From the NCBI GenBank assembly GCA_047921075.1, contig JBLRWS010000005.1:1-64000 (forward strand): a stretch of 64,000 nucleotides of DNA, read 5' to 3'. The translations under genes were made by a program, and so were the position numbers. The DNA is from JBLRWS01 sp047921075 (GTDB lineage: Bacteria; Bacteroidota; Rhodothermia; Balneolales; Balneolaceae). The notes below the pieces were generated by a model. That model was not told the DNA's origin and searched no databases. It saw nothing but the letters and a program-made list of their open reading frames with translations. Positions within the stretch are counted from its first letter, which is position 1. The number at the start of each line of letters is the position of its first letter. Shown here one piece after another: positions 26,250-35,724 of this stretch.

Positions 26250-27404
26250 TTACCGATTGGCGGCGTCGGCCCAATCCAGGTTCTTCTCGCCAATGTAAAG
26301 CGCACGCGGACGCACCAGCCGGTTGTTGGCGGCCTGCTCTAAGAAGTGAGCGGTCCAGCCAGATACGCGGCTCATGGCAAAAATACAGGTGTACAGATCG
26401 GGCTTGATGCCGATGGAGTAGTATACCGTGGCGGAGAAGAAGTCCACATTTGGATCGATGTCCTTCTCATCTTTCATGGTTTTAAGAATCGCTTCTGACC
26501 ATTCGTAGAGCGTTTCGTGTCCGGTCTCTTCCGAGAGGCTCTTTGACATGCCACGCAATAGTCTGGCCCGCGGATCAAACGTCTTATACACGCGGTGGCC
26601 GAAGCCCATAATTTTCTCTTTGTTGGCCAGCTTTTGCTTGGTAAATGCAACGGGATCGGCATCATCACCTTGCTTGTCCAGTTCAAGCAGCATGTTCATC
26701 ACCGCGGTATTGGCACCGCCATGCAGAGGGCCTTTCAAGGCGCCGATGGCACCGGTTACGGCCGAAAACATATCACTGTTGGTAGAACAGATGGCCCGGC
26801 AGGTAAAGGTTGAGGCGTTCATTCCGTGCTCGGCGTGCAGAATCAGACAGAGATCCATCGTTTTTTCCGCCTCTTTTCCGGGATGCTCTCCATTGAGCAT
26901 GTACAGAAAGTTATACGCTGTGCTCTTTTCAGATAATGGAGCCACGATCTCTTTACCGCTGCGAACACGATCATATGCGGCAACAATCGTTGGCATCTGT
27001 GCGGTGAGTGTAATGGCGTGATCGGTTTCAGAGGCGTCCTCAGAAATAAAATCGGCAAGCATCGATGTGGCCGACCGCAGTACCGACATCGGTTCGGCGT
27101 CTTTGTTGGTAGACTGAATGTACTCTAAAACCGGCTGTGGCAGAGCGCGCTGCGACTGCATTTTTTTTGTCAGCTCATTCAGCTCCGATTGGGTTGGAAG
27201 CCGGTCGTTCCACAGCAAAAAACAAACGTCTTCGAAGGTAGCGTTCTCAGCCAGTGTGTCAATATTGTAACCGGCATAAATGAGTTCTCCTTTTTGGCCA
27301 TCAATCGAACTTTTAGTGGTAGAAAATGCCACGATGCCTTCAAGGCCGCGGTTAATGTGGGGATAATCGTCAAGATTGATAGAGTCGAGATTGTGTTCAG
27401 CCAT
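26250..27404 (-). CDS. gltA: Citrate synthase
   Basis: Condenses acetyl-CoA and oxaloacetate to citrate at the TCA-cycle entry point. The 384-residue length is that of the compact (CitZ/type I-like) bacterial enzymes rather than the ~430-residue NADH-regulated type. The first active-site histidine is in KGPLHGGANTAVM, the second in MGFGHRVYKTFDPRARLL, and the aspartate in NVDFFSATVYYSIG. The C-terminal RPRALYIGEKNLDW is also conserved. A 224-base upstream region is free of genes. The symbol is by function; citZ would be equally valid. Confidence 0.95.
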   Translation of the reverse strand: MAEHNLDSINLDDYPHINRGLEGIVAFSTTKSSIDGQKGELIYAGYNIDTLAENATFEDVCFLLWNDRLPTQSELNELTKKMQSQRALPQPVLEYIQSTNKDAEPMSVLRSATSMLADFISEDASETDHAITLTAQMPTIVAAYDRVRSGKEIVAPLSEKSTAYNFLYMLNGEHPGKEAEKTMDLCLILHAEHGMNASTFTCRAICSTNSDMFSAVTGAIGALKGPLHGGANTAVMNMLLELDKQGDDADPVAFTKQKLANKEKIMGFGHRVYKTFDPRARLLRGMSKSLSEETGHETLYEWSEAILKTMKDEKDIDPNVDFFSATVYYSIGIKPDLYTCIFAMSRVSGWTAHFLEQAANNRLVRPRALYIGEKNLDWADAANR

Positions 27405-27628
27405 ACTGTGAATTTGTTAGTTGTTTACATTTGCTTGCAGTCAGTCACCATTTGTTGAATGCCTGCCTATGGTACATGTTACTCAAGCCGTTTTCATAAC
27501 ATTTTGATGAATAATTCAGACTATAAATATACGAAAAATATACGCCATTGTAGAAGCGCTTTTCCCTGCTCAGAATGTAAATTTTCGTACAATAGACATA
27601 AACAGACAGTGTACTATCTGCCGGATGG

Positions 27629-28399
27629 TTACGAACGGCTCTTGGTTTTGGCTTCGTTCCAATACCCATCCATTTCGTCGAGATCGGCATCCTGCAACGT
27701 GCGGCCTTGCCCGGCCAGTCGCGATTCGATATGGCGAAATCGCTCCTCAAATTTGCGGTTGGCTCCGCGCATGGCGTCCTCGGCCTTGATATCGAGCAGG
27801 CGCCCGACGTTTACAAGGCTGAAGAGCAGATCGCCAAACTCATCCTTCATCTCTTGCGGGGATTGCTTTTCGATGGATTCTTTCCATTCCAGCAGCTCCT
27901 CGTCGAGCTTTTCCCACGCCAGTTTCCATTCGGCCCAGTCGAACCCCACATTGGCTGCCTTCTCTTGCATGCGCTGCCCGCGAATGAGTGCGGGAAGATG
28001 GGAGGGAAGGCCATCCAGAATAGAATCCCGTCCCTCTTTCTGCTTCAACTGTTCCCAGTTTTGAGCCACCTCCGTATCGTTTTTCACCTGCACATCATCA
28101 AAGACGTGCGGATGTCGGCGAATGAGCTTTTCCGAGATGCGATAAATTACATCCTCAATCGTAAAGGCATCGTTTTCCTCCGCCATACGCGTCTGAAAGA
28201 CAATGTGGAGTAGCAGATCGCCCAGTTCACGCGAGAGGTCTTCAAAATCCCCACGGTCAATCGCGTCAACGGCCTCGTACGCTTCTTCAATCAGGTTGTC
28301 TTTGATACTGTGGTGTGTCTGTTTTCGATCCCAGGGGCACTCTTTCCGAAGGATCGCAATCAATTTTAAAAAATCATCAAACGAGGATGATGGTTTCAT
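27629..28399 (-). CDS. mazG: Nucleoside triphosphate pyrophosphohydrolase MazG
   Basis: Hydrolyses (d)NTPs to monophosphate and pyrophosphate, clearing non-canonical nucleotides. The 256-residue protein carries two MazG domains. The N-terminal motifs are CPWDRKQTHHSIKDNLIEEA and EEAYEAVDAI with the magnesium-binding ExxED-type pattern, followed by LSRELGDLLLHIVF. The C-terminal domain repeats the pattern in EKLDEELLEWKE and DEFGDLLFSLVNVGR. It is the last gene of a leftward group with maf, another house-cleaning pyrophosphatase, four genes upstream in transcription order. Confidence 0.93.
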   Translation of the reverse strand: MKPSSSFDDFLKLIAILRKECPWDRKQTHHSIKDNLIEEAYEAVDAIDRGDFEDLSRELGDLLLHIVFQTRMAEENDAFTIEDVIYRISEKLIRRHPHVFDDVQVKNDTEVAQNWEQLKQKEGRDSILDGLPSHLPALIRGQRMQEKAANVGFDWAEWKLAWEKLDEELLEWKESIEKQSPQEMKDEFGDLLFSLVNVGRLLDIKAEDAMRGANRKFEERFRHIESRLAGQGRTLQDADLDEMDGYWNEAKTKSRS

Positions 28400-28453
28400 A
28401 CAGAGTTTTTTTGGTTGCGGTAAAGAATATGTTTTTCTGCGGGTGGACTGCGA

Positions 28454-29725
28454 CTACGTCTGTCGTTTTTTCTTCTCGGCTGCAGGAAAGAGGATGTTGT
28501 TTAGAATAAGCCGGTACCCGGGGCTGTTGGTGTGCAGGCTCAGGTCGGTGGGGGGATCGCCTACACGGTGGGTATAATCTTCCGGATCGTGCCCGCCAAA
28601 AAAGGTGAAGGTACCATTGCCGTAATTTCCGTGCAGGTATTTTACCTGGTCGCGGCCGGGCGATTCGGCCAATCTCACAACGTGACTTTTGATCGTGTTG
28701 GCCTTAAAGGCGGTGGTTTGGCCGTAAAAGCCGGGAATGCTGTTCACGTGATTTTGTGTGAGCATGGTGGGAACGGGATCCCATTTGGCCGAAAATTCAA
28801 AAAGGGTAAAAAAGTCGAGACTTTCACTGATTCGGTTGATGTTCACCTCAATGTCGATGGTATCGTGCTGATAAATAAAGGGGTCGGTAACCAGCTCAAA
28901 ATCGGTAAATGCCAGAGTGTTGCTATAATCGATACGTTCATTCACGTTGGCACTCATCGGGTGGCCGTCAATCTCCTGTGGCACGATGTCGAGGCCAACA
29001 GCGGCCAGCGCCAGATCGAACGTGTTGGTTCCGGAACACATCGCAAACAGAAATCCGCCGTCTGCTATATAGTCGCGAATTTCGAGGACCACATCGCGTT
29101 TTAAATCACTCACTTTTTCGTATCCCAGCTCGCGCGCCGTTTCTACAAGCCGGTTCACCTGGCTGATGTACCACGGGGCATTGCGATACATGGCCCAGAA
29201 TTTTCCAAACTGCCCGGTAAAATCTTCGTGATGGAGATGGAGCCAGTCGTAGTTGGCAAGCTCACCCGTTAGCACCTCTTTATCGTACACTTTATCGTAG
29301 GGTACTTCGGCATAGTCCAGCGCCAGGGTTACAGCGTCATCCCACGGCAGCGCCTGTGGCGGTGTGTATACCGCAATGGTCGGAACCGTTTCAAGATTGA
29401 TTGCGGCCATGTTTACATTGGATTGCTCTACTTCCTGTACAATAGCCTGAGCCTGTGCTTCTGAGATAACCTCCAGGGAAACGTTGCGAACCCGGCTTTT
29501 CCGTACAATATCGCTGTTGTTGGTGGTGAGGAAACTTCCACCGCGATAGTTTAACAGCCACTGCCCGGTATTGCCATCGGCCAGATGGTTGAAAATGACG
29601 CCATACGCTTTCAGATGATTGGTCTGTGTGGCGTCCATCGGGATAAGTACACGCTGTTGCTGCGGCTGTTGACTAAAGCCCGTAATCAGAAGGAAGAGAA
29701 TCAGAAGATTGAGTTTCTGCATCAT
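28454..29725 (-). CDS. Secreted protein of a Bacteroidota/Balneolota family often labelled 'asparagine synthetase B'
   Basis: A 423-residue exported protein with a signal peptide (LNLLILFLLITGFSQQ). The mature sequence begins VLIPMDATQTNHLKAYGVIF and later shows LHHEDFTGQFGKFW, GGFLFAMCSGTNTFDLALAA and FTFFGGHDPEDYTH. Databases tend to call this family asparagine synthetase B, but none of the N-terminal nucleophile cysteine or PP-loop features of AsnB are visible. The middle (ADGGFLFAMCSGTNT) looks like a class I glutamine-amidotransferase-like fold with a cysteine in the elbow position. Function is unknown. The start at 29725 (or the next ATG, 29722) lies four bases after the TPR gene stop; the frame extends upstream, but only into the TPR gene. 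Confidence 0.75.
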   Translation of the reverse strand: MMQKLNLLILFLLITGFSQQPQQQRVLIPMDATQTNHLKAYGVIFNHLADGNTGQWLLNYRGGSFLTTNNSDIVRKSRVRNVSLEVISEAQAQAIVQEVEQSNVNMAAINLETVPTIAVYTPPQALPWDDAVTLALDYAEVPYDKVYDKEVLTGELANYDWLHLHHEDFTGQFGKFWAMYRNAPWYISQVNRLVETARELGYEKVSDLKRDVVLEIRDYIADGGFLFAMCSGTNTFDLALAAVGLDIVPQEIDGHPMSANVNERIDYSNTLAFTDFELVTDPFIYQHDTIDIEVNINRISESLDFFTLFEFSAKWDPVPTMLTQNHVNSIPGFYGQTTAFKANTIKSHVVRLAESPGRDQVKYLHGNYGNGTFTFFGGHDPEDYTHRVGDPPTDLSLHTNSPGYRLILNNILFPAAEKKKRQT

Positions 29726-29729
29726 GCGA

Positions 29730-31613
29730 TTAAATGGTTGGAGCTTGCGATTGCTGTAATTTGGCACGCGAAAATTCGGCGTAAAACCCTTGTGGAAATT
29801 CGATCAATACATCCTCATAAAACTGTTCAATGAGCTCTGCAGAGGGAATATCGGGTGGGGTTTCATCGAAGTAGTGTGCCTCAATATCGTTCCAGTCGGT
29901 TAGCCTCAGCTGCTCAGCCAGCTGGGCTTTTTCCCACATCAGGCGTTCTTTAAGAGGGCTCTGGCTGGCGTTCTTCAGCCGATGCTCCACCAGGCCGTAC
30001 AGGTAGGGTAGATGCGATTTCGGAAGCTCTTTGATAAGCTCAACCGTAAAAATGTCGGCAAACGGATGGAATCTCGATTCTACCACCGGTTTCAGGAGCG
30101 CCATCGCATCACCGTAGTGCCCGCGTTTCAGGTTGTAAATGGCGTCGCCAAGGGTGTGTAACACGTCTTTGTTCCCATCCACATGCTTGCCGGTGTTGAT
30201 CCACAACTTGAGCTGAATGGCATCGTTTGCGTAGAGGGAGCTGTGCCGCCGTTCCAACGAGCGGAGCTGCACATCGGCAAATTCAAAATCACCCGCTATA
30301 AAATCGTTCAGACTTAAAAAGAACCGTACTTTATCGGAGAAGGCGCTTTCTTGTGATTGTCGGTCTGCCCGGCTAAACGCCTGCCGTGCCATCACATGGT
30401 CTCCATCAAACAGGGCCAGCCGGCCTTCGGCATAATAGGTGGTCGCCTCTTCGGGTCGCTGTTTCATTCGCTGCACCCACTGTTCGGCCATGTCGCGGTT
30501 TTTGAAATAATCGAGCGCCAGTTCTGTCTGCATCTCAAGAATGCGCGACTCCCGGTTTCCCAGACGCCCCTCGTTCAGCAGCCGGCTGTTTAGTTCGTAG
30601 GCTTCTGTAATGAGCGAGTCGCGCTGCGGTCCGGAGCCGAGACTGTTTTCCTGCAGATAACGAGCCCAGAGCAGGTTGGTTCGGGCAATTTCTTCCATAG
30701 CCCGCTGTTTTATGCTGCTGTTCGACTCTACATAGTATCCGTAGGCATCGCGGGCCAGCTCGAACTGGCGGGCCGATTGCAGGCGAGCTGCCAACGAATA
30801 GAGGGAGTAGTTAAGCATGCCGGTGCGCGATTCGTACTGCCGTGCAAATACGAACGCTCGCCGGAACTCTTCATTTTCCAGAAGAATCCAGCTCAGGAGC
30901 TGATATAGTTGTGCATAAGCGGGATGCTGGTAATCGAGTTCGAGCAGAAAATCTTCCAGCTCAAGGGCGGCAATCTCGTAAAGCTGCGGGTCGCGCATTC
31001 TTAAAAATTGTTGCTGCACCTGACTCATCTGATCGGGAGAAGCTTCTACAATTTCGTAAAACTGCCGTACGGCTTTCTCGAACAGCCCGGCCTGCATGTA
31101 GTTGCTGGCCAGTTCGGTTTTAAAAAGCTGCTGATCACCAAAACGCTCCCGGGCCTGTTCAAACACTTCAGCGGCTTCCAGATATTCGCGCCGGTCGCTC
31201 ATGGAGCTGCCTACATTGTAAATGATCTGCATATTGGCCGCTTCTTGTTGCAGCACGGCGTGCCAAGTATCCAATGCTTGTTGGCGCTGCCCGTCCATGT
31301 GGTACAGCTCGGCCAGGCGGATGGAGTAAGCCGGCTGCGCCGGATAGGATGCGAGGTGATGCTCGCTCAATTCAATGGCGTCGGAGGTGCGCTCCAGCCG
31401 AACCATGGTCTCTGTGAGCCGGTCAAAGAAAACAAATGTTTGCGGATGTTGTTGGTAGAGAGATTCCAGAAGGGGAAGAGCTTCGTCAAATTTTTGTTGC
31501 TGCATCAACCGGTTGGCCAGCTGGTAGTCGCGGGCCTGGCCGTCGGCCTGCTGCGGCAGGGCAACGGAGCTGATAAAAAAGGCAAATAACAGATAAAGCG
31601 TCGATTTTTTCAT
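29730..31613 (-). CDS. Exported tetratricopeptide repeat protein
   Basis: A 627-residue protein with a signal peptide (MKKSTLYLLFAFFISSVALP) followed by many degenerate TPR units from about residue 28 to 600, for example FDEALPLLESLYQQHPQTFV and RTSDAIELSEHHLASYPAQP. It is likely periplasmic and acts as a protein-interaction scaffold. The ATG at 31613 overlaps the maf stop codon as ATGA, which supports this start over an in-frame ATG seven codons upstream. The secreted protein four bases downstream is its probable partner. Confidence 0.83.
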   Translation of the reverse strand: MKKSTLYLLFAFFISSVALPQQADGQARDYQLANRLMQQQKFDEALPLLESLYQQHPQTFVFFDRLTETMVRLERTSDAIELSEHHLASYPAQPAYSIRLAELYHMDGQRQQALDTWHAVLQQEAANMQIIYNVGSSMSDRREYLEAAEVFEQARERFGDQQLFKTELASNYMQAGLFEKAVRQFYEIVEASPDQMSQVQQQFLRMRDPQLYEIAALELEDFLLELDYQHPAYAQLYQLLSWILLENEEFRRAFVFARQYESRTGMLNYSLYSLAARLQSARQFELARDAYGYYVESNSSIKQRAMEEIARTNLLWARYLQENSLGSGPQRDSLITEAYELNSRLLNEGRLGNRESRILEMQTELALDYFKNRDMAEQWVQRMKQRPEEATTYYAEGRLALFDGDHVMARQAFSRADRQSQESAFSDKVRFFLSLNDFIAGDFEFADVQLRSLERRHSSLYANDAIQLKLWINTGKHVDGNKDVLHTLGDAIYNLKRGHYGDAMALLKPVVESRFHPFADIFTVELIKELPKSHLPYLYGLVEHRLKNASQSPLKERLMWEKAQLAEQLRLTDWNDIEAHYFDETPPDIPSAELIEQFYEDVLIEFPQGFYAEFSRAKLQQSQAPTI

Positions 31614-32218
31614 AGAAACAGTCGATTCCAGCACTCGGGCATCCGGTTCTTGAGCTGTTGATAAAAAGCGTGCAGGGGAAATCCCACCACAGTATAATAG
31701 TCACCTTCAATTTTCTGAACAAACAGAGATCCGCCGTCGTCCTGAATGCCGTAGGCGCCCGCTTTGTCCAGAGGAGAGCCGCCGGCTACGTAGTGATCAA
31801 TTTCCTGTTCGCTTAACGAGGCAAAGGTTACATTTGTTTTCTCGTAAAACTGAAATGACTCTTTCACACCGGCATCCGCATCCGTAAGCACACACTGCAC
31901 ACCGGTGTAGACGGAGTGGGTGCGGCCGCTGAGCAAACCCAACATCTCTTTGGCTTCCGCTGCGTCTTTCGGTTTGCCGAGAATTTGACCGTCCAGAACC
32001 ACAAGGGTATCGGCCGATACAACCAGGGCATGGGGGTGGCGTGCGGCAATTTCATCACCTTTTATGCGGGCCAGGTAAACAGCCACCTCATCGGGAGAGT
32101 AATGTTCCGGATAGCTCTCCTCTACGGTGGGGCGGTCGATGTTGAAGGACAATCCCAGACCCCGGAAAAGATGGTGTCGGCGGGCGCTGCCCGTAGCCAG
32201 TATTAGTTTTTGCATCAC
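31610..32218 (-). CDS. maf: Maf family nucleoside triphosphate pyrophosphatase
   Basis: A 202-residue cytoplasmic Maf/YhdE-type nucleotide pyrophosphatase, which removes modified dTTP, UTP or CTP. The N-terminal LILATGSARRHHLFRGLGL, the catalytic segment VVSADTLVVLDGQILGKPKD, GLLSGRTHSVYTGV and the late GAYGIQDDGGSLFVQKIEGD are all characteristic. The C-terminus (KNRMPECWNRLFL) is a short extension. Its stop overlaps the start of the TPR gene. It reads divergently from the DUF3098 gene. Two adjacent ATG codons (32218 and 32215) are possible starts. Confidence 0.93.
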   Translation of the reverse strand: MMQKLILATGSARRHHLFRGLGLSFNIDRPTVEESYPEHYSPDEVAVYLARIKGDEIAARHPHALVVSADTLVVLDGQILGKPKDAAEAKEMLGLLSGRTHSVYTGVQCVLTDADAGVKESFQFYEKTNVTFASLSEQEIDHYVAGGSPLDKAGAYGIQDDGGSLFVQKIEGDYYTVVGFPLHAFYQQLKNRMPECWNRLFL

Positions 32219-32287
32219 GTTAATCGGGCGTTTCGTACATTATTTTTTTACGTTACCTTCCAAAGGTATCAATCACAGTTCATAAAA

Positions 32288-32575
32288 ATGGGTAAAATGT
32301 CAGCTCGAAAACGAAAAAAACGAGACGCCTCCAAACCGATGGTATTCTCTGCAGAGAATTACAAAATGATCGGCCTTGGCGTTCTGTTAATCATTATTGG
32401 ATTTACTGTAATGCGGCTTGAAAACGAGGTGTATGGCATTCTATCCCTGTACATCACACCGCCCATTATTCTTGCGGGCTACGCCATTGTGCTTTTTGCC
32501 ATTCTGCGTAAGCCATCCGGTGGGGATGAATCCACACAACAGGGCAGCGCCGGCCCTGCTTCAAGCCGTTCCTGA
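32288..32575 (+). CDS. DUF3098 family small membrane protein
   Basis: A 95-residue protein. A basic N-terminus (SARKRKKRDASKPMVF) is followed by two hydrophobic helices (NYKMIGLGVLLIIIGFTVM and TPPIILAGYAIVLFAILR), the pattern of the DUF3098 family of Bacteroidota-type small membrane proteins. The chosen ATG begins just before the basic stretch; the frame is open further upstream, but those codons overlap the start region of divergent maf. It is followed at once by DUF92 and the symporter, forming a rightward operon. Confidence 0.8.
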   Translation: MGKMSARKRKKRDASKPMVFSAENYKMIGLGVLLIIIGFTVMRLENEVYGILSLYITPPIILAGYAIVLFAILRKPSGGDESTQQGSAGPASSRS

Positions 32576-32576
32576 T

Positions 32577-33425
32577 GTGAGTCGTCTCATTTCATACCTG
32601 TTTATAGGAGTCGTCATTTTTCTTTTTGTAATGGAAGGCCGGCAGGCCGATCATATCCAGATTATCATCGGTGCCTTGTTGGCAACGCTTGCCGCCTACA
32701 CATCTTTTTTTCTTGCCGTTGTCTCTCTGGACGCAATTTTGGCGATCTCGGTATTTGGGACGATCGTGTTTGGATTTGGCGGGTGGATTTTCACCTTTGC
32801 GGTTCTCGCCTTTTTCATCAGCAGCAGCGCCTTCTCGCTGTTGAACCGGCAGTATAGTCGCACCCACGAACAGCGGATACCGGAACGGCGCCAGGAGGCC
32901 GGCGAGCGACGGTCGGGGTTGCAGGTGTGGGCCAATGGTTTCTGGATCGCGGTGTTTCTAACCGGCTGGTTTCTGTTTGATGCACCATTCTGGTTGGTAG
33001 CCGCGTTCGGTGCACTGGCTACGGCCGCCTCCGACACATGGGCCACGGAATGGGGAACCTACCGTCCGGGAAAAACGGTGGATGTGGTCTCATTCAAACT
33101 GACGAAACCGGGAACCGATGGGGGCGTCAGTGTTAAAGGAACGATCGCTGCACTGGCCGGGGCCGCCATGGTTGCCCTGTTTATGGCGTGGTGGGCATCA
33201 CCACTGCACGCACAAACAGCGGCACTGATTGTATTTTTGTCCGGAATTTTGGGTTGCCTCGCGGATTCCTATATTGGAGCCCTTTTAAGACACAAAAACA
33301 TGGGTAGGGAAATGGTGGTTTATAGCACCGGTATCTCTGCCCGAACAAACAGCGTAACCAATTGGCTGGCCACCGGTTTTGGAGGGTTGGCAGCCATGGT
33401 TCTTAACTTTTTATTTGGCGTATGA
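32577..33425 (+). CDS. DUF92 family integral membrane protein
   Basis: A protein of 282 residues from a GTG at 32577, which lies just after the DUF3098 stop. An in-frame ATG at 32526 would add 17 residues, but these are an out-of-frame reading of the upstream gene's end, so I prefer GTG with modest certainty. It has about six to seven transmembrane helices. The conserved DUF92/TMEM19 segment is visible as GALATAASDTWATEWGTYR and the later GILGCLADSYIGALLRHK. Members have been linked to phytyl-phosphate or polyprenol-phosphate kinase-like functions in plants; the bacterial role is unproven. The stop overlaps the symporter start as ATGA. Confidence 0.78.
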   Translation: MSRLISYLFIGVVIFLFVMEGRQADHIQIIIGALLATLAAYTSFFLAVVSLDAILAISVFGTIVFGFGGWIFTFAVLAFFISSSAFSLLNRQYSRTHEQRIPERRQEAGERRSGLQVWANGFWIAVFLTGWFLFDAPFWLVAAFGALATAASDTWATEWGTYRPGKTVDVVSFKLTKPGTDGGVSVKGTIAALAGAAMVALFMAWWASPLHAQTAALIVFLSGILGCLADSYIGALLRHKNMGREMVVYSTGISARTNSVTNWLATGFGGLAAMVLNFLFGV

Positions 33426-34726
33426 AGTGGTATAAAAAATTGCACTGGCAAATTATTATCGGGATGATTCTTGGCCTGCTTTGGGGGCTTCTCTCAAGCA
33501 TGATTGGGTTCAATGAATTCACAACCAATTACATACGCCCGTTTGGTACCATCTTTATCGATCTGCTCAAACTAATTGCCGTTCCGCTGGTTCTGGCTTC
33601 TCTGGTGGTTGGCATTTCCAGCCTGAATGATACCGCCAAGCTCTCTCGGATGGGCCTTAAAACGGTGGCCATTTATATGGTAACTACCGTGTTTGCCATT
33701 ACGATCGGCCTCTCGGTGGTAAACATTATGCAACCCGGTAAAACCCTGCCCGAAGAGACGCGGATGACGCTCATTGAAAGCTACAGCGAAAACGTGGAAG
33801 GACGTGATGCAGCTGCCGAACAACTTCGCGAGCAGAGCCCGCTTCAGTTCTTTGTGGATATTGTGCCCGAAAACTTCTTCCAGGCGGCCTCCGAAAATTC
33901 GAACATGCTGCAAGTGGTTTTTATTGCCATTTTGCTGGGCATTGGCCTCATCAACATACCGATACAGAAGGGGAGGGTTCTGATCAACGTGTTCGAGTCG
34001 CTCAATGATGTGATCATCAAAATTGTAGATCTGATCATGAAAACAGCGCCCTACGGTGTGTTTGCGCTAATGGCCGCGGTGATTGTTGATCTTACCGGTG
34101 ATGACCTTGGTCAGGCGATGGTGCTGCTACAGGCGCTGGCGTGGTACTGTGTGGCGGTTGTGATCGGGTTGATTCTGCACGTATTCATTGTCTACTCATC
34201 GCTGTTTAAGATGTTCAGCCAGATGAAGCTGCGCGATTTTTTTAAAGCGATTCAGCCGGCTATTCTGTTGGGGTTCAGCACCAGTTCCAGCATGGCTACC
34301 TTGCCGGTAACCATGGAGCGGGTCGAAAAAAACCTTGGTGTGGATGAAGAGGTATCGAGTTTTGTACTGCCGGTGGGGGCCACCATCAACATGGATGGAA
34401 CCAGTCTCTATCAGGCCATTGCAGCGGTTTTTATAGCGCAGGCACTGGGGATGGACCTTACCATACTGCAGCAACTTACCATTGTTCTTACAGCAACGGC
34501 CGCGTCTATCGGGGCTGCGGGTGTACCGGGTGCGGGGATTATTATGCTTGTTATCGTGTTACAGGCGGTGAATGTGCCGGTTGAGGGTATCGCTCTGATT
34601 TTGGGTGTAGACCGGATACTGGATATGGCACGAACAGCAGTGAACGTAACAGGCGACGCTGCTGTTTCGGTAGCTGTCGCTTACACAGAAGGCAAGCTGG
34701 GCGATCTTCATTTTGATGATGAGTAA
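33422..34726 (+). CDS. Dicarboxylate/amino acid:cation symporter (DAACS family)
   Basis: A 434-residue inner-membrane symporter of the GltP/DctA/Gltph family, which couples uptake of glutamate, aspartate or C4-dicarboxylates to Na+ or H+. The first re-entrant hairpin motif is GFSTSSSMATLPVTM, and the TM7 substrate/sodium site is PVGATINMDGTSLYQ (the NMDGT motif). The second hairpin GAAGVPGAGIIML and helix 8 DRILDMARTAVNVTGD are also conserved. The NMDGT motif and aspartate pattern favour sodium coupling. A sodium-pump rhodopsin in the same window could supply the gradient. It overlaps the DUF92 gene by four bases. Confidence 0.92.
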   Translation: MKWYKKLHWQIIIGMILGLLWGLLSSMIGFNEFTTNYIRPFGTIFIDLLKLIAVPLVLASLVVGISSLNDTAKLSRMGLKTVAIYMVTTVFAITIGLSVVNIMQPGKTLPEETRMTLIESYSENVEGRDAAAEQLREQSPLQFFVDIVPENFFQAASENSNMLQVVFIAILLGIGLINIPIQKGRVLINVFESLNDVIIKIVDLIMKTAPYGVFALMAAVIVDLTGDDLGQAMVLLQALAWYCVAVVIGLILHVFIVYSSLFKMFSQMKLRDFFKAIQPAILLGFSTSSSMATLPVTMERVEKNLGVDEEVSSFVLPVGATINMDGTSLYQAIAAVFIAQALGMDLTILQQLTIVLTATAASIGAAGVPGAGIIMLVIVLQAVNVPVEGIALILGVDRILDMARTAVNVTGDAAVSVAVAYTEGKLGDLHFDDE

Positions 34727-34767
34727 ACGCCTCAAGCCTCACGGCTATAAAGAAATTCCCCCTGTAT

Positions 34768-35652
34768 ATGATTGTTGCACTCCTGATCGGGTTAGGCACA
34801 TTGCTGTCTGCACCCGACGATTCGACCTTAAAGAACATCTCCTACCATTCCTTTGATGAAAAACTGGAAAGTAGCATTAACGCTATCTATCGTGCCGATT
34901 TCGAGCATGCCCATCAACTTTTTGGCGAGCTGAAAGAGGCCGCTCCGGAGGATCCGCGCCCCCATTTTTTTGAAGCACTGATTCCATTCTGGGAGTTTTT
35001 TCTGGTTGAAGAGAGGCCGGAACTGGCGGCTGATTTTCTGCAAAAAACCGATCGAGCAGCGGCTCTCGGCGAGCGGAAGCTGAATCAATCGCCGGGCGAC
35101 ACGACGACAGTGCTGCTGTTGAGTGGTGTACACGGCTACAGGAGTTTGGTGGCGGCACGCCAAAGCAACTACCGGGTGGCCATTAGCAGCGGTATTACCG
35201 GGTTTAACTATACGCGCAAACTTCTTTCGCTCGACTCTGGCCGGCCCGATGCACAAATTGGTCGCGGTATGTTTAACTACATGGCCGGAAGCGTACCCCG
35301 CGAATTGCGCTGGCTCACCAACTCCTTCGGTGTGCGGGGCGACATCGAAACAGCATTTAAATTACTTGAGGAGACAGCAAACAGCGATGATATCGTCAGT
35401 AACGATGCGCTGATGATGCTCATGGTACTTAAGGAAAAGGAGGGAGACCTTGAAGAAGCCTATCACTACGCCTATCGGCTCTGCGAACGTTTTCCCGACA
35501 ATGTGATATTTCTGTTCAAAAAAGCGTCTATCGCTGAAAAGTTGGGACGTAATGATGCCGCAAAAAGCTATTATCAGCGCATTGTAGATATACAAAACCG
35601 CTATTTGGCTGATTTAAATGAGCTTGCATCCGAGAGATTAAAATTGATCTGA
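34768..35652 (+). CDS. TPR-containing protein of unknown function
   Basis: A 294-residue protein with a short hydrophobic N-terminus (MIVALLIGLGTLLSAP) that may be a signal peptide. Helical repeat units follow, such as AIYRADFEHAHQLFGELKEA at the start and SIAEKLGRNDAAKSYYQRIV near the end. The middle (GRGMFNYMAGSVPRELRWL) is conserved-looking but unknown to me. It starts 42 bases after the symporter and may be read from the same transcript. No catalytic residues are apparent. Confidence 0.72.
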   Translation: MIVALLIGLGTLLSAPDDSTLKNISYHSFDEKLESSINAIYRADFEHAHQLFGELKEAAPEDPRPHFFEALIPFWEFFLVEERPELAADFLQKTDRAAALGERKLNQSPGDTTTVLLLSGVHGYRSLVAARQSNYRVAISSGITGFNYTRKLLSLDSGRPDAQIGRGMFNYMAGSVPRELRWLTNSFGVRGDIETAFKLLEETANSDDIVSNDALMMLMVLKEKEGDLEEAYHYAYRLCERFPDNVIFLFKKASIAEKLGRNDAAKSYYQRIVDIQNRYLADLNELASERLKLI

Positions 35653-35724
35653 ACGGTAAATTTTACAGGCATTTTTGTTCAGATTTTACGTACTTGAGGG
35701 AAAGGTGTGAATGAATAGGTGCCT

